DNA of 64,000 bases from Bimuria novae-zelandiae CBS 107.79. Taxonomy: Eukaryota > Ascomycota > Dothideomycetes > Pleosporales > Didymosphaeriaceae. The position numbers and the translations under genes were made by a program. Position 1 is the stretch's first letter. Every line of letters starts with the position of its first letter. Shown here one piece after another: positions 36,801 through 48,032 of the stretch. The notes below the pieces were generated by a model, which saw only the letters and a list, made by a program, of their open reading frames with translations, did no database searches and was not told the origin of the DNA. The stretch covers positions 110,947 to 174,946 of the forward strand of contig ML976698.1 of the NCBI GenBank assembly GCA_010015655.1. The letters run 5' to 3'.

Positions 36801-37482
36801 TATAATTCTTTAAAGATTTAATATAAGCTTTCTGCTTTAAAGAGCTTATAAGCACCTTAGTATTCGTACATATCTCTAGTACGTACCTAGTCTTATTTAT
36901 ATTCTATATATCCTTATATTATATCCCTAGCTCTATTCTTGTCTGCTTAAAAAGCTTAAAAAAGGCCTTTATAGTATTATAGTTAGCTACTATAGTTCGT
37001 GCGTTTTTAATTATTTAGCTAACTATAAATATAACGCGTAGGTTATAGGTAATAAAATAAAGTATTTATAGTTACGTAAGAGGCTTGTAGTCCCTATTTA
37101 TACGGAGGAGCTAGGTGGCCATTTCTTATACGCGAGGATAGAAGGGAGGCTATATATATACGTCTTTATTAAGTATTTAATTTATTAAAAAGGCCTCTTA
37201 TTTTAGAGTTAATTAGTATTATTAGTAATAAGCTATTACGTAAGGTTAGTAGCTATTAATACGCTTTTAAAGTAATAATTAGGGAATACTATATGCCTTA
37301 GTAGTTTATTATTAGCTTTTAAAAATACTAGTATTACGATCGCGGATAGTATTATTAAATATAACTTTATAAGAACTTATTTTAAGTATAGAGCGTTAAA
37401 GTATAGAGCGTTAAAAACAGAGTAACGCGTTATGGTGGGGCGGCCGAGAAGTATATGTGGTCGAAAAGTATATAGCCGAGCT
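33838..37482 (-). mobile_element. Fot1/pogo-type transposon (outer), RIP-mutated, carrying a nested element
   Basis: Terminal inverted repeats of about 50 bp (starting AGCTCGGCCATATACTTTTC at the left) occur at both ends and are bordered by TA duplications at 33836-33837 and 37483-37484, as expected for Tc1/mariner/pogo transposition. Removing the nested 1.85 kb element leaves about 1.79 kb. Minus-strand translation of about 36600-37000 reads as a Fot1-type transposase, with the block VLEICTNTKVLISSLKQKAY following a decayed DETG motif. Stops are RIP-type. Inactive. Confidence 0.85.
33954..35804 (-). mobile_element. Fot1/pogo-type transposon (nested), RIP-mutated, 1.85 kb
   Basis: About 56-bp inverted repeats (left starts ACGTGTTTTATAAGCGAGCG, right end mirrors it with one change near the tip) are bordered by TA at 33952-33953 and 35805-35806. 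Each repeat contains the direct repeat AAGCGAGCGGCCCA twice. The minus-strand interior shows transposase remnants of the same block order as copies A-C. It is inserted 116 bp inside the left end of the outer element. Confidence 0.88.
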
Positions 37483-37484
37483 TA

Positions 37485-38014
37485 ATGATGTCCTGCTTAT
37501 AGCGCGAAGATTTGTTTATTCTGGCGGTGATCGCTTGCAGCACTCATACTTATAGGAAGATAACTATCTTGAACTCTACGTCTTTACTCGTGTTCTAAGT
37601 GTAGAAGGAGTGTGGTTTGACTTTAAATGTTTAACTGCCCTCGTTTTACACCATTCTGAATTGCAATAAGCTGCTTTTTTAAAAATTCCATACTTGAATC
37701 GTTAGTGCGAGGGAACTAACCGCGTTACTAGTGTTCTCACTTCAATTCACGAATCGTCTTTACACAAGACCCTGGGTATGTTTCATCTCCCAGAAGGCGG
37801 TCATCTTACGTAGAATACACAAAAAGTTCACGCGATGTCTTGAGATGCGCATACACCAGGAATTGCTGTGTTTTTTGCAGCCGAGACCATCAATGTCGTT
37901 TTTAAAAAAAACAGCTCCAGCACAAGCCTCCAGGTCATGATTAAACTTCATTCATTTTCGCTAATTGTGTGCATGCCCGAATCGGCGGCATCTGCACTAG
38001 ATGAAAACCTAGAC
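37485..38014. other. Gene-free stretch
   Basis: Ordinary composition, short ORFs only; 3' flank of the gene at 38015-39129. Confidence 0.5.
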
Positions 38015-39129
38015 CTACCGCTCAGACCAACCATCGCTGTCACCCATGAGGTCGTCATAAATCATCTTGTTCTGGCGATCCTCAGGTATTACATCGACGG
38101 GATTGCCAAGACCTAGCCACTGATTCACTTGGTCTCGGGTGTTGCAAGCCTTGGTTCGAACGCGGAGTGGCATCACTTGACCAGTATGGGTGATTCCGAG
38201 GAACAACCCCCATCCCCGCTCACAGGCTTCGCGATCTGCCAAGAGCACTAGCACATACTGTATATTCTCCAAACGTTCTTCCTCCTTCGCAATCATTTCG
38301 GAGTCATCTGATCGCCACTTCGCTAGGCCTATACCATCGAAAGAGTCTGATACCCGCATGAAAGCACCTGCCAAAGCCGAGGGAACTGTCCCAGCAGGAG
38401 GGATATATTGCTCGCGGCTGTGCTGTACCATCCCAAAGGACTCTGGGTCATCATCGAATATTGCGGGCTCCTTCGATCGTCAAGTCGCCGTCAAGGTGGT
38501 CTTTCACATTTTGTTCGTTTTGTATGTCCAGAATGGCCTTTCGATATAAACGATCGTAACAGGCATCGGCAGTTGCACGGGTCACTGGCCCAGACCCTCC
38601 ACTACCCCCATCCTCACTACCATACCAAGTCCGAATCCAGTAAGCGCAGTACAATTCTCCATTCTGTGCCTGCTGTTTGCTGGTAAGGAGATCCTGCGGA
38701 ATGTGCTTGGGAACGACACTGTCCCGGAACCAGGTCATCACTCGCCCAAAGTAAACCTTGATGCTGGTAAAGCAACGAAGACAAGACACTGCTACGCAGA
38801 TGCAATGGTGGGGGCGGCAAGCGAGAGCACCTTCGGAGTGACATGCAGGATGGTGGCGTACATTGCGACCGTACCGCCCAAGGCTGATCCAAACTGCCAC
38901 GAGCGCCTTGTGCTGCACTTTCTGACTCAACGTTGAGAAAGGATCCCATTTATCCTAGACTGAAATCAGTTTCGCATATCATCAAGGTGCCACCAGATAC
39001 TCATCAGCTTGTCCGTACCATAATAAAATGATCAAATGGTTGGAACCCAAACGGAGGGGCATTCCTGACACTCCTTGCAACCATCGTGACTATGTCACGT
39101 AATTTTGGCCGAAGGGGGTTTGGGGGCAT
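38015..39129 (-). pseudogene. Unrecognised protein gene with a frameshift
   Basis: Exon 1 39129-39019 (37 codons, MPPNPLRPK...) joins in phase across a 64-nt intron (GTACGG donor, GTCTAG acceptor) to an open frame from 38954 to 38451. The frame then has to shift by one base near 38460-38470 to continue as a 138-codon open frame to 38015. The shift is inferred because the residues before the downstream ATG also read as protein (KEPAIFDDDPESFG) and no splice sites bridge the gap. The downstream part is hydrophilic (GLAKWRSDDSEMIAKEEERL). A second possible frame switch near 38870-38760 gives a hydrophobic stretch. No family was recognised; the gene is probably decayed. Confidence 0.4.
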
Positions 39130-40006
39130 TGATAGAACCTCCGAATTGGTGGTTGAGAGTTGTACCGATGTTGACTGCAGACAGTTGGTATTTATCGACT
39201 GGAGAGTTTTGAGCGCTAGGGAACGTTGATCGTACACCTAGATACTATAGGTAGTCAGGAGTCGAGAGGACATCGGCATCACCGGTACTACTACGTTTTC
39301 GTTTGGGTCGAGCCCAGCAGATTTTCTTAAGGGATTTTTTCCAGGCGGAAAGCAATATCCTCTAAGTCGTCTGTGCTACGTGCGTGCATGCGGTTATAGC
39401 CGTATAGAGGTAGTAAAATTTTCAAAGGAACATTTGAAGATCCGTAGGTAACCTTGGAATGCGACCTAGGTATGCATATGCATAGCTACGAGGAGGAGGA
39501 GCAAAACCACGACTGCGCTCGAGGCAAGAAACATTAATATACCGTTGTTGAATTATGTCAGATTGTATTGCAACAGCGGATATGCAGGCCCATGTGCGGC
39601 GCAGTCGTGCGCTTGGGGCGTGGGCGTGAGCATTTGGAATGTCAGAACAAAACGCGGTCGTATGGGCCGTGCTTCACTTCTGTAATTGAATCCAAGAGGC
39701 CGTGACTCGGCATCCGTATAACAAAGGAATATAATCTAGTAAGCCAACTTTGATAATGATGATTTTGTGAATTTTGACGCTGAAGAGGTATCTCAAAAGC
39801 AAAATAACACATAAGCCAACTTGAGAGCTTCGAAAGCTTCGTGAAAACGCAGTGCATATATGTAGAACGCTTGAAAAAGATCTTGGTCAAGTACACCTAT
39901 GGTGGTGCAGCTGCCTTAGCGTTTTGTTAGAATCCGTTCGCTCACATCACCAAGAGCCCGAACCTCCGTTTGTAAATCGAAATTTTGGAGCTTACGGTTG
40001 CACAGA
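39130..40006. other. Gene-free stretch
   Basis: Ordinary composition, no ORF with features. Confidence 0.5.
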
Positions 40007-40369
40007 CTACTCACGATCATCGTACTGATTGCGCACCCAGACTTCCCTGCGGTGACCCCATTGCATTTCGACAATGTCCCACGCCCAACCATCACGATTC
40101 CCGTTTTCATCCACAACAACCCTTCTCTTTCCTTTAATTTTCCAATGGCCTATCCATATACCTCCAATCTCGCTCTTTCTCATGTCGCTTTCCTCTTTCT
40201 CCACCCGTTCCTGCGCATAGGCCTCCGTGTGCGCCACATAAACAAGAGCTACGTCAGTGTGAGACGGTGCAGTAACTTTCCAATCTGTGACGTCCGCGAC
40301 GTTTCTGAAAGGATTTGTGATGGTGGATTTAATCGGTATGTGGCTCCATGCTGGAGTTTCACCAGCAAA
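40007..40369 (-). pseudogene. Small family member 1, fragment
   Basis: Open minus-strand frame without a usable start (a TAG lies just upstream, which could also be an acceptor). It shares with the other members the C-terminal motif W-D-I-V-E-M (here WAWDIVEMQ) and, before it, an acidic/basic helix and a VTAP...VALVYV strand that lines up with the member at 60324-60759. N-terminal part missing or in an unrecognised exon. Function unknown. Confidence 0.45.
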
Positions 40370-40481
40370 CTAAATCGAACAAACACTACATTGAGCCTTG
40401 AAATTGTGCACACACCAGTAAAGTCCCACCGACTCTAGCTCATTATACACATTTGTGGACATCAATCAATACAAGCTCAGT

Positions 40482-41303
40482 CTACTTCCCACCACCAATC
40501 TCCCGCCCACGCACAGCCTCCTCCTCAAAATAATCATCTGCACTTCTTTTCGCCGACTCACCATGTTCTTCCGTTTCCGCCTCCATCTCCAATCCCTCAC
40601 TCAGCCTGCCTTCCTCTATGGGAACCTCCCACACCACAAACCAAACATTCACCCCTTCCCTCGTTTTCAAATCCTTCACCACCATAAGCCTCCAATCCTC
40701 ATCGACTAGCAACCCTCACTAGGGGCCCCTCGGCGTCTGAACGCCCTCCTTTTCAAGAAACCGCATAACCTCGTCATCCAGCCGCTCTGACGCTACATCC
40801 TTATTACTGGCGTACGCGGGGACCGAGAGTGCTGGGGAAGGATCGTACGGCCAGAGGAGTCTGATGTCGTAGGTATGTGTGGTGGTGGAGGTGACGTGCG
40901 GGATATTCTCGGCGGTGAAGTGGGAGTAGGTAGGGCGCTCCGGTGTTGTAAAAGGGACGCCATGCGGGGTGACGGCGTCGTCTTCGTAGCAGGGCTTTGT
41001 GTTTTGAGGGGAGTCGGTGCGGAGGATGAGGTAGAGGGGCTAGGTGGTTGACATGGCGGGGCGTTGGAAGAGGATGTTGAAGGCTCGGTCGAGGTAAATC
41101 TGTGACGCAATGAGAGGTCAGCATGCACCATCTTTATAAGGAAGCTCGGTGTTTTGCGATCATGCGTGTTTGCCTGCGGCGCCTGGCCTTCTCACCGTTT
41201 GCTGATCTTCAGTGATTTGGAGGTTGAGAATCACACGCAAAGTCTGTCGAGGTGATACGAGAACGAACACAGGCAGCGCGATTAGACTATTGAGATTATT
41301 CAT
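40482..41303 (-). pseudogene. Small family member 2, three in-frame stops
   Basis: Exon 1 41303-41196 and exon 2 41099-40482 join in phase across a 96-nt intron (GTGAGA donor, CTGACC branch, TCACAG acceptor). The frame aligns end to end with the intact copy at 41498-41971: LDDEVMRFLEKEGVQTP corresponds to MNDDLLKFMAEKGINVP there, and VNVWFVVWEVP to ENVWWEILEVE. It carries TAG at 41040-41042 and adjacent TAG and TGA at 40716-40721. The first two are explained by CAG to TAG, the third by CGA to TGA. A tail of about 45 acidic residues follows the shared motif. Confidence 0.6.
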
Positions 41304-41497
41304 TTGATCGTGAAAGTCTGATGTACAGTACAGAGACACCGCCTTACAGTGTTCGGCCCTTCCATGATGTTGGTCAACTCAGCATTTCGTTCCTGCCCGC
41401 CATTGAAGCAGCCTCCACGCGCCTTCTATATCGCGTTAGTGAACTCTAATGTGCATTCCCTATTTAACGTACGTGTAAGGCGAGCGCCCTCTCCCGC

Positions 41498-41971
41498 TCA
41501 ACTGTCGACCTCCACCTCGAGAATCTCCCACCACACATTCTCGCCACTCGGCAGCCTAATCCCATATACTATCTCAGCAATATTGCAATTGTCGTACTGG
41601 ATCGAGACCGGCACATTAATGCCCTTCTCCGCCATGAACTTGAGGAGATCGTCATTCATCTTGGCGGCAGCGAGCATCTTGTCGCTAGCTGAGCCGACGC
41701 ACTCCGGGTACGCCGAGACGTCGACGTGCTCCGCAGGATTCCAGGCCTTGTGGTTGTAATGATGTGGGAAACGCAGACGAATGGTGAACTCGTTGTGGGC
41801 GTTGCTGCACTGGCGCTCGACCATGACGTCGATAAACCAGAAAGTGTCGTCACCGAAGAAGCTGTGTGCAGAGATGGGGAAGCTCTGGTCAAGAAGGATC
41901 TGGTGAACTTGGTAGGTGGGTTTGGTGTTCCTGATTGATTGGGTCCTGATGGCAAGGTAGAGCTTCGTCAT
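41498..41971 (-). CDS. Small family member 3, intact 157-aa unrecognised protein
   Basis: Single-exon frame starting MTKLYLAIRTQS and ending WWEILEVEVDS. Alternating strand-like segments (FWFIDVMVE, FTIRLRFP), a helical stretch (KMNDDLLKFMAEKG), no signal peptide or membrane segment, so probably a small cytosolic alpha/beta protein. It is the best preserved of three copies at 40.0-42.0 kb; three more lie at 59.6-61.6 kb. I do not recognise the family and assign no function. Confidence 0.6.
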   Translation of the reverse strand: MTKLYLAIRTQSIRNTKPTYQVHQILLDQSFPISAHSFFGDDTFWFIDVMVERQCSNAHNEFTIRLRFPHHYNHKAWNPAEHVDVSAYPECVGSASDKMLAAAKMNDDLLKFMAEKGINVPVSIQYDNCNIAEIVYGIRLPSGENVWWEILEVEVDS

Positions 41972-42272
41972 TGTGGCTGCTGGTGGTCGGAGCAGGCTCA
42001 GCGAGGGAGGCGGTTTGAGTTGATGGAACAGAGAAGTCGATAGGCGATATATATAGTAGAGGTCCGTCTATCAATATGCCGTTTGCGCCAGGCAGGTGGA
42101 CTCGAATTACCGTTTGCTGATAGTAAGATGTTGTCGGCGACGACTTATGATCACACACATGATCTGCTGGAGGGTAGGGGCCACCTCGCGGACCGCCCAT
42201 CGAAAAAAAGTCTATGATATTGGTTCAACCGCTCTACATAGTACCATGTAAGCAAAGCTCGCCTTGATCTAC

Positions 42273-43678
42273 TCAAGCACCAGCTGCAATGAAACTCAAG
42301 AAACTTCCAGCCGTCAACCCGGCCACCAGACACAGTGACATGAAGCCACCAGCTGCTTCGCGCTCCTCAGGATCCACCCACTCTACAAACCCCATCATGC
42401 AGTTACTGCCGATGTACCCGTTTGAAACTCCAAAAAGAAGCTGTACGATGAATAGATAGAAGAAATCGGAATTGATGGCTGCGCCTCGACCACTGACATT
42501 GCACAACAGATAGAGCGGTATGAAGGCGAGGCGGGCCACAGCCAATGTAAACAGTAAGCGGGGTTGTGCCGTCAGGGTTAGACCCGGGATGCCAGGTATA
42601 ACGCGACCGATGAGGTCGCCGATGTTCCAAAACAGGAACCCAAGAGGTATGAATACTGCAGGTTGGAAAAGACGGGATGATGTGGTAGGATCGCGAACGC
42701 TCAGGGTTTTCTGGGTGAAAACCGGGTAGAACATGGTGATGGCAAAAGTCAAAAATACGGCTCCAGCAAGCCAATAAAGCTTCTGGAGGAGCCTCAACAG
42801 AGGGATCGACTTGTGCGAGGCGGCGCCATAGCCAGGGTCCACCTCCTCATCGTCTAGTGTTGGTCTGACATGCCCATGGGAAGCGGGCTTCGAAAGAAGA
42901 TAGACGAATGTAACCAAAGTCAGGGCAGAGATGACGGTGGCAGTGAGGAAGTAGATGAAGGCAGATTTGCTGGACTCCTGAGGTGCACCTTCCTCGGATT
43001 CCTTGGGTGGCACGGATAGTACCGATACGATCTGAGCAATACAAGGCAGCACGCCCGCGATTCCCTGGCCTGTCATGATGCCTTGGGTGTATTCTTCCCT
43101 CCCAAAGCTCGCCACATAGGCGAAAACGCCGTTTTGACACAGCGACGTTGCCAAGCTGGCGCTGAAGACCACGAGCAAGAAGAATACAAAGTACGCGCTG
43201 GGCGAGACGGCCAGAAAGGTGCGGGTCGATATGGCCAACAGCGCGAAGACCACACTGTTGAGTATAAGGGAGGCCGCTATACGCTTAGGGTAGGATGCAT
43301 TCGCTTGTAGTTTGGTGAGGAGTATCAGTGATCCCAGACTTCCTACTGTCGATACAGCAAGCTCAGCCGATTGGAAATTGCGTAGGAGTCGATGGTCAGA
43401 TTCGAAGCGACGTTGAAAGTAGGGAGCTGCTGCGAGGAACATGTTCCTGGAAGATGTTAGATTACGTTCGAGGCAAGTAGCAGTCAGAGAATGGAATCAT
43501 ACCATGCCCATAGCATAGCAATGCCGAGTAAGAGAAAGACATAATAGTCGACTCTCGAGTACTCGCGTTGCTCTTGATCATCTATCCGCTCGCCATCTGG
43601 CCCTTCCGAGCCACCTTCAAGCGGCGCATAAGAGGATTCGGGGTCCTCTCTCTGGAAGAACCGGCGAATGAGGCCCAT
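42273..43678 (-). CDS. FUN26: Equilibrative nucleoside transporter (ENT/SLC29 family)
   Basis: Exons 43678-43503 and 43446-42273, 56-nt intron (GTATGA donor, CTAAC branch, CCAG acceptor), 449 aa. A cytosolic acidic N-terminus of about 45 residues precedes TM1 with the ENT hallmark (GIAMLWAWNMFLAAAPYF). A long hydrophilic loop follows TM6 (about residues 195-250), and a set of five further helices runs to the C-terminus, the 6+5 layout of the family. Fungal members (Fun26) move nucleosides and nucleobases across the vacuolar membrane. The gene is intact and divergent from IWR1, with 379 bp between start codons. Confidence 0.92.
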
Positions 43679-44057
43679 ATTGAGTGAAGTGGAGTGTGCG
43701 AGGAGAGTGGATGTGGTGTGGTGGTTGCCGTGGATGGGATGGAAAGTGAAGTGCGGGAAGGAGCGGACGTTGAACAGGGAAGGAACGTTATGAGGATACG
43801 CAATAGGCAGACATGTTCAGGCCATTCGCACAAGCTTCACCAGATGACTGTCCAGTTGACGTGGGTACAGTTGGAGACGCTTGACGCAACCAGCTGACAC
43901 GATGCCTTCCCTTCGGAGGTCCGCGAGCGGCCTGTGGCGGTGTTCGCGGCGGTGCTTGGGCAGGACCGCGGGGTCTTTGCTACCTTCTGTGGTCCACCCC
44001 GCGCGCAAAGAAACAACACTCATCACCCGAAGCTGTTGGCCTATAACAGCCCGCAAT
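43679..44057. promoter_or_regulatory. Divergent promoter region, ENT / IWR1
   Basis: 379 bp between the two start codons. An in-frame ATG for the IWR1 side at 43881 lies inside, but the residues it adds look non-conserved. No specific factor sites identified. Confidence 0.5.
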
Positions 44058-45056
44058 ATGGTCCCTCAACCACCGCAGACGCTCTCCGTCAAGCGCAAGC
44101 GCGACGCCGCTCCCGTGCACCATCTCGTCGTCGATGCCGAACCCACCGTCAAGCGCCAGAAGAGCGAGCCCAGATTCAAATGGCGCCTGCTTCAAAAGCC
44201 CGGCGATGATATTCCCGCTGCCGTACCATCACCCACGCAGCAAAATCGCCGCTTCCACGTTTTGCTCTCTGGAGGCCAGCGCGTCCTCGTTGAAGCCCCC
44301 GACCCAACGACTGGCGCACAGGCGACAGCCATCGAGGAGCCTGGAAATGTGCCCAGCATATCAGAAGTCAAAGAGCCTGAGGAGACAATCCCCTCCTGCC
44401 CGCGCAAGCGTCCAGGGGCGGGTGCAGCTGTGCGTGTGAATCCGGCATACAAGGCTGCAGCTGCAGCTGAGCAGGTCACGAACCCTTCCGACGACCAGGT
44501 TAAGCGGTTTGAGGCCTTCTCCCAGGAGGTTGAGCAGGAGGAGCTAGCACGGTCGAAGCCCGTCAAATACCTGCCCACAGGCCCCGCCCGTCGCAAGGGC
44601 CGCTCTACACCACAGGCTGCTACGCTGGCAGTACGCGATCCAGATGCGATGGACGTGGACGACTACGTCATCGATACCTATGTGCGTGAGGAGGTCATGG
44701 AGGACGCCGACGGCAACGTGCCCGAGCATGAAGGCATCATCGGCTACATCATCCTGAAAGACGAAGATGAAGAGTGGTGGAATGGCGAGGACGAGAGCGA
44801 TCGGGAGTTTGATACCGACGAGGACGACGAGAATGCAGAAGACTATTATGCAAACGACTACCCAGAAGATGAGCTGGATTCCGACGACGAATTCGACCGG
44901 GACCCCTATCAGAGCAGGTACCGTCACGGTTCAGACGACGAGGAGTACGACCTAGAGAACGACGAGGAAGTGCACAGTGGCGATGAGGACGATGAGCACT
45001 TCCGGCGCATAAATGCTCCGTTACAGGCAGCTTTGCTCAACCTTCCTGGACGATAA
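44058..45056 (+). CDS. IWR1: Iwr1-type RNA polymerase II nuclear import factor
   Basis: 332 aa. The start at 44058 is chosen because the basic N-terminus typical of the family (PPQTLSVKRKRDAAPVHHL) begins there; an in-frame ATG at 43881 would add 59 Arg/Ser-rich residues of no known pattern. The Iwr1 core lies at about residues 204-275: YVIDTYVRE, GYIILKDEDEEWW, then a DE-rich run with EDYYANDYPEDELDSDDEFD. Iwr1 binds assembled Pol II in the cytoplasm and carries it into the nucleus with importin alpha. Single exon, intact. Confidence 0.92.
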   Translation: MVPQPPQTLSVKRKRDAAPVHHLVVDAEPTVKRQKSEPRFKWRLLQKPGDDIPAAVPSPTQQNRRFHVLLSGGQRVLVEAPDPTTGAQATAIEEPGNVPSISEVKEPEETIPSCPRKRPGAGAAVRVNPAYKAAAAAEQVTNPSDDQVKRFEAFSQEVEQEELARSKPVKYLPTGPARRKGRSTPQAATLAVRDPDAMDVDDYVIDTYVREEVMEDADGNVPEHEGIIGYIILKDEDEEWWNGEDESDREFDTDEDDENAEDYYANDYPEDELDSDDEFDRDPYQSRYRHGSDDEEYDLENDEEVHSGDEDDEHFRRINAPLQAALLNLPGR

Positions 45057-45732
45057 AAGTACACTTTGTCTATAATACACGTTTATGAGTCTCCCCGTCA
45101 TGACCGTGACAATCATAACCCATTACATGTATCCGTATCCCTACCTATCGTGAACATCCCTACTACCCTTAGGGTTCGGTAACAACGATACCATGCTCCG
45201 GATGAAAAGTACTCGCTTGCAAGATCTATTCTGAAGCTTACCATATATACCATAGGTACCATGCGAATCAGGCCTTCATAATTGCTGCTATTTAGTTCCA
45301 AGTCTGGCCATTCCGAAGCATGTACGGTATTCACTCAAAGAGAATGATTCGTACTCTACAGCATGCATCGAGAGACAGCGAGATGCCGTCTTGGCCAATA
45401 TCAACCGTTTTGCTGGGCTCGCGCGTTCGGAGGTCGAAGGTTATTGGTTGCGAGAAGTTGCGGGTGGCGGCGCTGCTTTCTTTGCTTTCCGGAACGTCAG
45501 CTTCGAAAAGGACGTCGCCCATCGTGCCATTTTTATTTTGACCCCTCATGGGGCGCCAACCTTGATATCAAGGCCTATTCATAGTTCACAAACCTTGGGA
45601 TTTGGTTCGTGTCGTGTCCGTGCCGCATAACTACGTGATTTCGCATTGCTCTGGCTCGGGTACCTTACCCGGCTCCTGCAACCTTCCCTACAATCCTCTC
45701 ACCCACTTCACGCACCATGATGCTAGCGGGAT
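45057..45732. other. Intergenic, upstream of the Zn2Cys6 gene
   Basis: No gene-like ORF; several overlapping 70-80 codon frames on both strands without features. Confidence 0.5.
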
Positions 45733-48032
45733 ATGCTCCCGGCCGCCCAAACTGAGATGCAAGACGATTCGGCGCCCAGAGAGCGATTGCCGGTGAACCC
45801 ACGCCGTCGCAAAGTCGCTCCTGAGAACAGGAAACGCGTGGCTCGCGCGTACGTCCCCTTCGTTAGTCGTTCAAACAACATTACGATCTAATTCGCTCTA
45901 GGTGCAATAGCTGCAATAAAAGCCGTGTGAAGTGTTCGGGTAAGTTCTGCAGTGGATTCCGCGCGGTCGCGTTCAAGGTTGTGAGATGTATGCTTATTGT
46001 ACCTTAAATTGGCAGGAGAGCAGCCCTGTCAGACCTGTCAGGCAAGCTCTAGAGAATGCAAGTACCCAGCCGAAGAGCCATTGAAAGGGGCAGAGCTGAA
46101 AAAAGAGCTGGCGCGGCTTCGCAAAGAATGTGATCAACTGGCGAAATGTTTGCAAACCGTCGTTCCAGAGAAGTCGGTCCGAGATAAATTGCTTCGCAGT
46201 ACTGAAGTCGGCGATACCCCTCCCGCTAGTTCCTTGTACTCGGATCCATCTGGAATTGATGACGGTGAAGTAGCCGAAGGCCGCATGCTTTTCGATCCAG
46301 AGGGCAATGTGAGGTTTCTTGGCGAGACGTCTGGAGCGACATTTCTCGATCTTCTCAAGGGTTTCATGATGACACTTGTGCCACTGGCATTTGTACCCGA
46401 GACAGGTACAACCGTGCCTGATGATGGCTCAGCGTTCGTTGCTTCTATAGGTCGATACCAGACCTTTGATTCACGGCCACTACTTGACTTGGACGTGGAC
46501 CCGTTTTGGCTGCCCACGCGCACCGAAATGATGATGATGCTGGCGGAGCTGCGATACCACATTTACGACGGCAACGGAGATTTTGCCTCCGGAGGCATAT
46601 GGTACTGGGGCGATCTTGGCCCTATACCGGAAGCCATTACTTTGACGATAAGCCAATCCGAAGCTACTACCTCAGATCGCTATCGCTACCTTGCCTTTCA
46701 CCACGTTTCCTTTGCAATAGCAGCACAGGTCCTTAATCAGTCCCTGCATCAAGGCGAAATCCACGCCGGAGATGCGTACTTCAAGCGAGCCAGAATACTC
46801 TTAGGGAATCCTCTGGACACAGTGCGATTCACTTTGAGGGATGTCCCTGTACTCGCTTTGATGGCTTTTTACCTCCTTGAAATCAACCGCCGCGATGCTG
46901 CATATGTATACATTAGTTTGGCTATGCACATTGCCGTAACGCACGGTGCAGTCAGGCACTATGCCGACGAAGCAAGTAAGCGTGTCTTTTGGACTGTCTA
47001 TGTTCTCGATCGATGGCTTAGTTGCTTGATGGGTAGGCCCCCCTCACTTGTTGAGGAGGCAATCCGGATTCCTCTGCCAGTGGATGTACCGTAAGATTTC
47101 TTCCTTATCGTCCTGATATAGCTGATGAGTGTAGCAATTTGCCGTCTTCTGCCGGACTTCGCGCACATGTGGAGTTTGCACGCATCTCCAGCTTCATCGT
47201 TTGCGAGACATACAAAGTTGCTCCCAGAAAGCTAGACACGAATCATGCGCCCCCGGACCTTGACACGCCTTTAAGGATGCTACAAGACTGGCGTATGCAG
47301 CTGCCAGCTGCGCTCCAAATGCCTTCGGATCAGCTCAATGCTGATCCCACCTGTTGCACGTTGCACATGGGTTATAACCAAGTAGGCCTAATTTCGATTA
47401 TACTGATCGATTACTAACACGTTGTTCCTCAGTTAACCATGCTTATCACTCGTCCAATCCTCCTCATGGCGGTGAAACGTGCTGTGGCAGAACGCTACAT
47501 GAACGCCTCTAGCTGGAATTTAGAAGAACAGTCGCACTTCAACAGAATTCATACCTGCTCAAAAGCCGCTCATCACAATATCCGTATTGCGCAGTGGGTC
47601 CTGCATCTATACAACACGAGAAGGCTTCTGATGTCAAATTTGCACTTCGTCTTCAACGCGGCTGTCATACTTCTTCTCAATCGCGTGTTACGCAATAACT
47701 TGGAATCTGCTGAGGAGATTGCCTTTGCCATCGATCTATTCACTCGACAATCTCGAACAGGAACAGATTATGAACGCGACTGTCTGCAGATCTTGAAAGA
47801 CCTCGAAGCATTGATTGACCGATTCTTGGCTGGATCATATTCTTCCCAGCAGACTTATTTCACTGAGTCTTCGACCTTTGCGTCTGGTTTATTCAACTAT
47901 ACGATCGACAGCCACTTTGACCCTATGCATGGTCGGCAACTCTTCCCGAATGACGGAGGGAATGTGTATCAAACACTGAAGACATGGATGGAGGACGGAA
48001 ATCCGCAATTCAACAGCAGCTTCCGGATCTGA
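45733..48032 (+). CDS. Zn2Cys6 fungal transcription factor
   Basis: Five exons: 45733-45848, 45902-45939, 46016-47090, 47135-47381, 47433-48032; all introns GT-AG, phases consistent, 691 aa. The zinc cluster spans exons 1-3 with Cys at about 40, 43, 50, 56, 59 and 66 (spacing C-x2-C-x6-C-x5-C-x2-C-x6-C), followed by a coiled-coil linker (LKKELARLRKECDQLAKCL). The middle-homology region runs from about residue 150 to 480, with YLAFHHVSFAIAAQ, VFWTVYVLDRWLSCLMGRPP and an IVCETYKVAPR block. This is a nuclear DNA-binding regulator; targets unknown. It is not next to an obvious pathway cluster. An alternative start at 45757 would shorten it by eight residues. Confidence 0.9.

Noticed and set aside
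43881..44057. N-terminal extension of IWR1 from the ATG at 43881
   Set aside because: The extra 59 residues are Arg/Ser-rich with no family similarity, and the family-type N-terminus starts at 44058.
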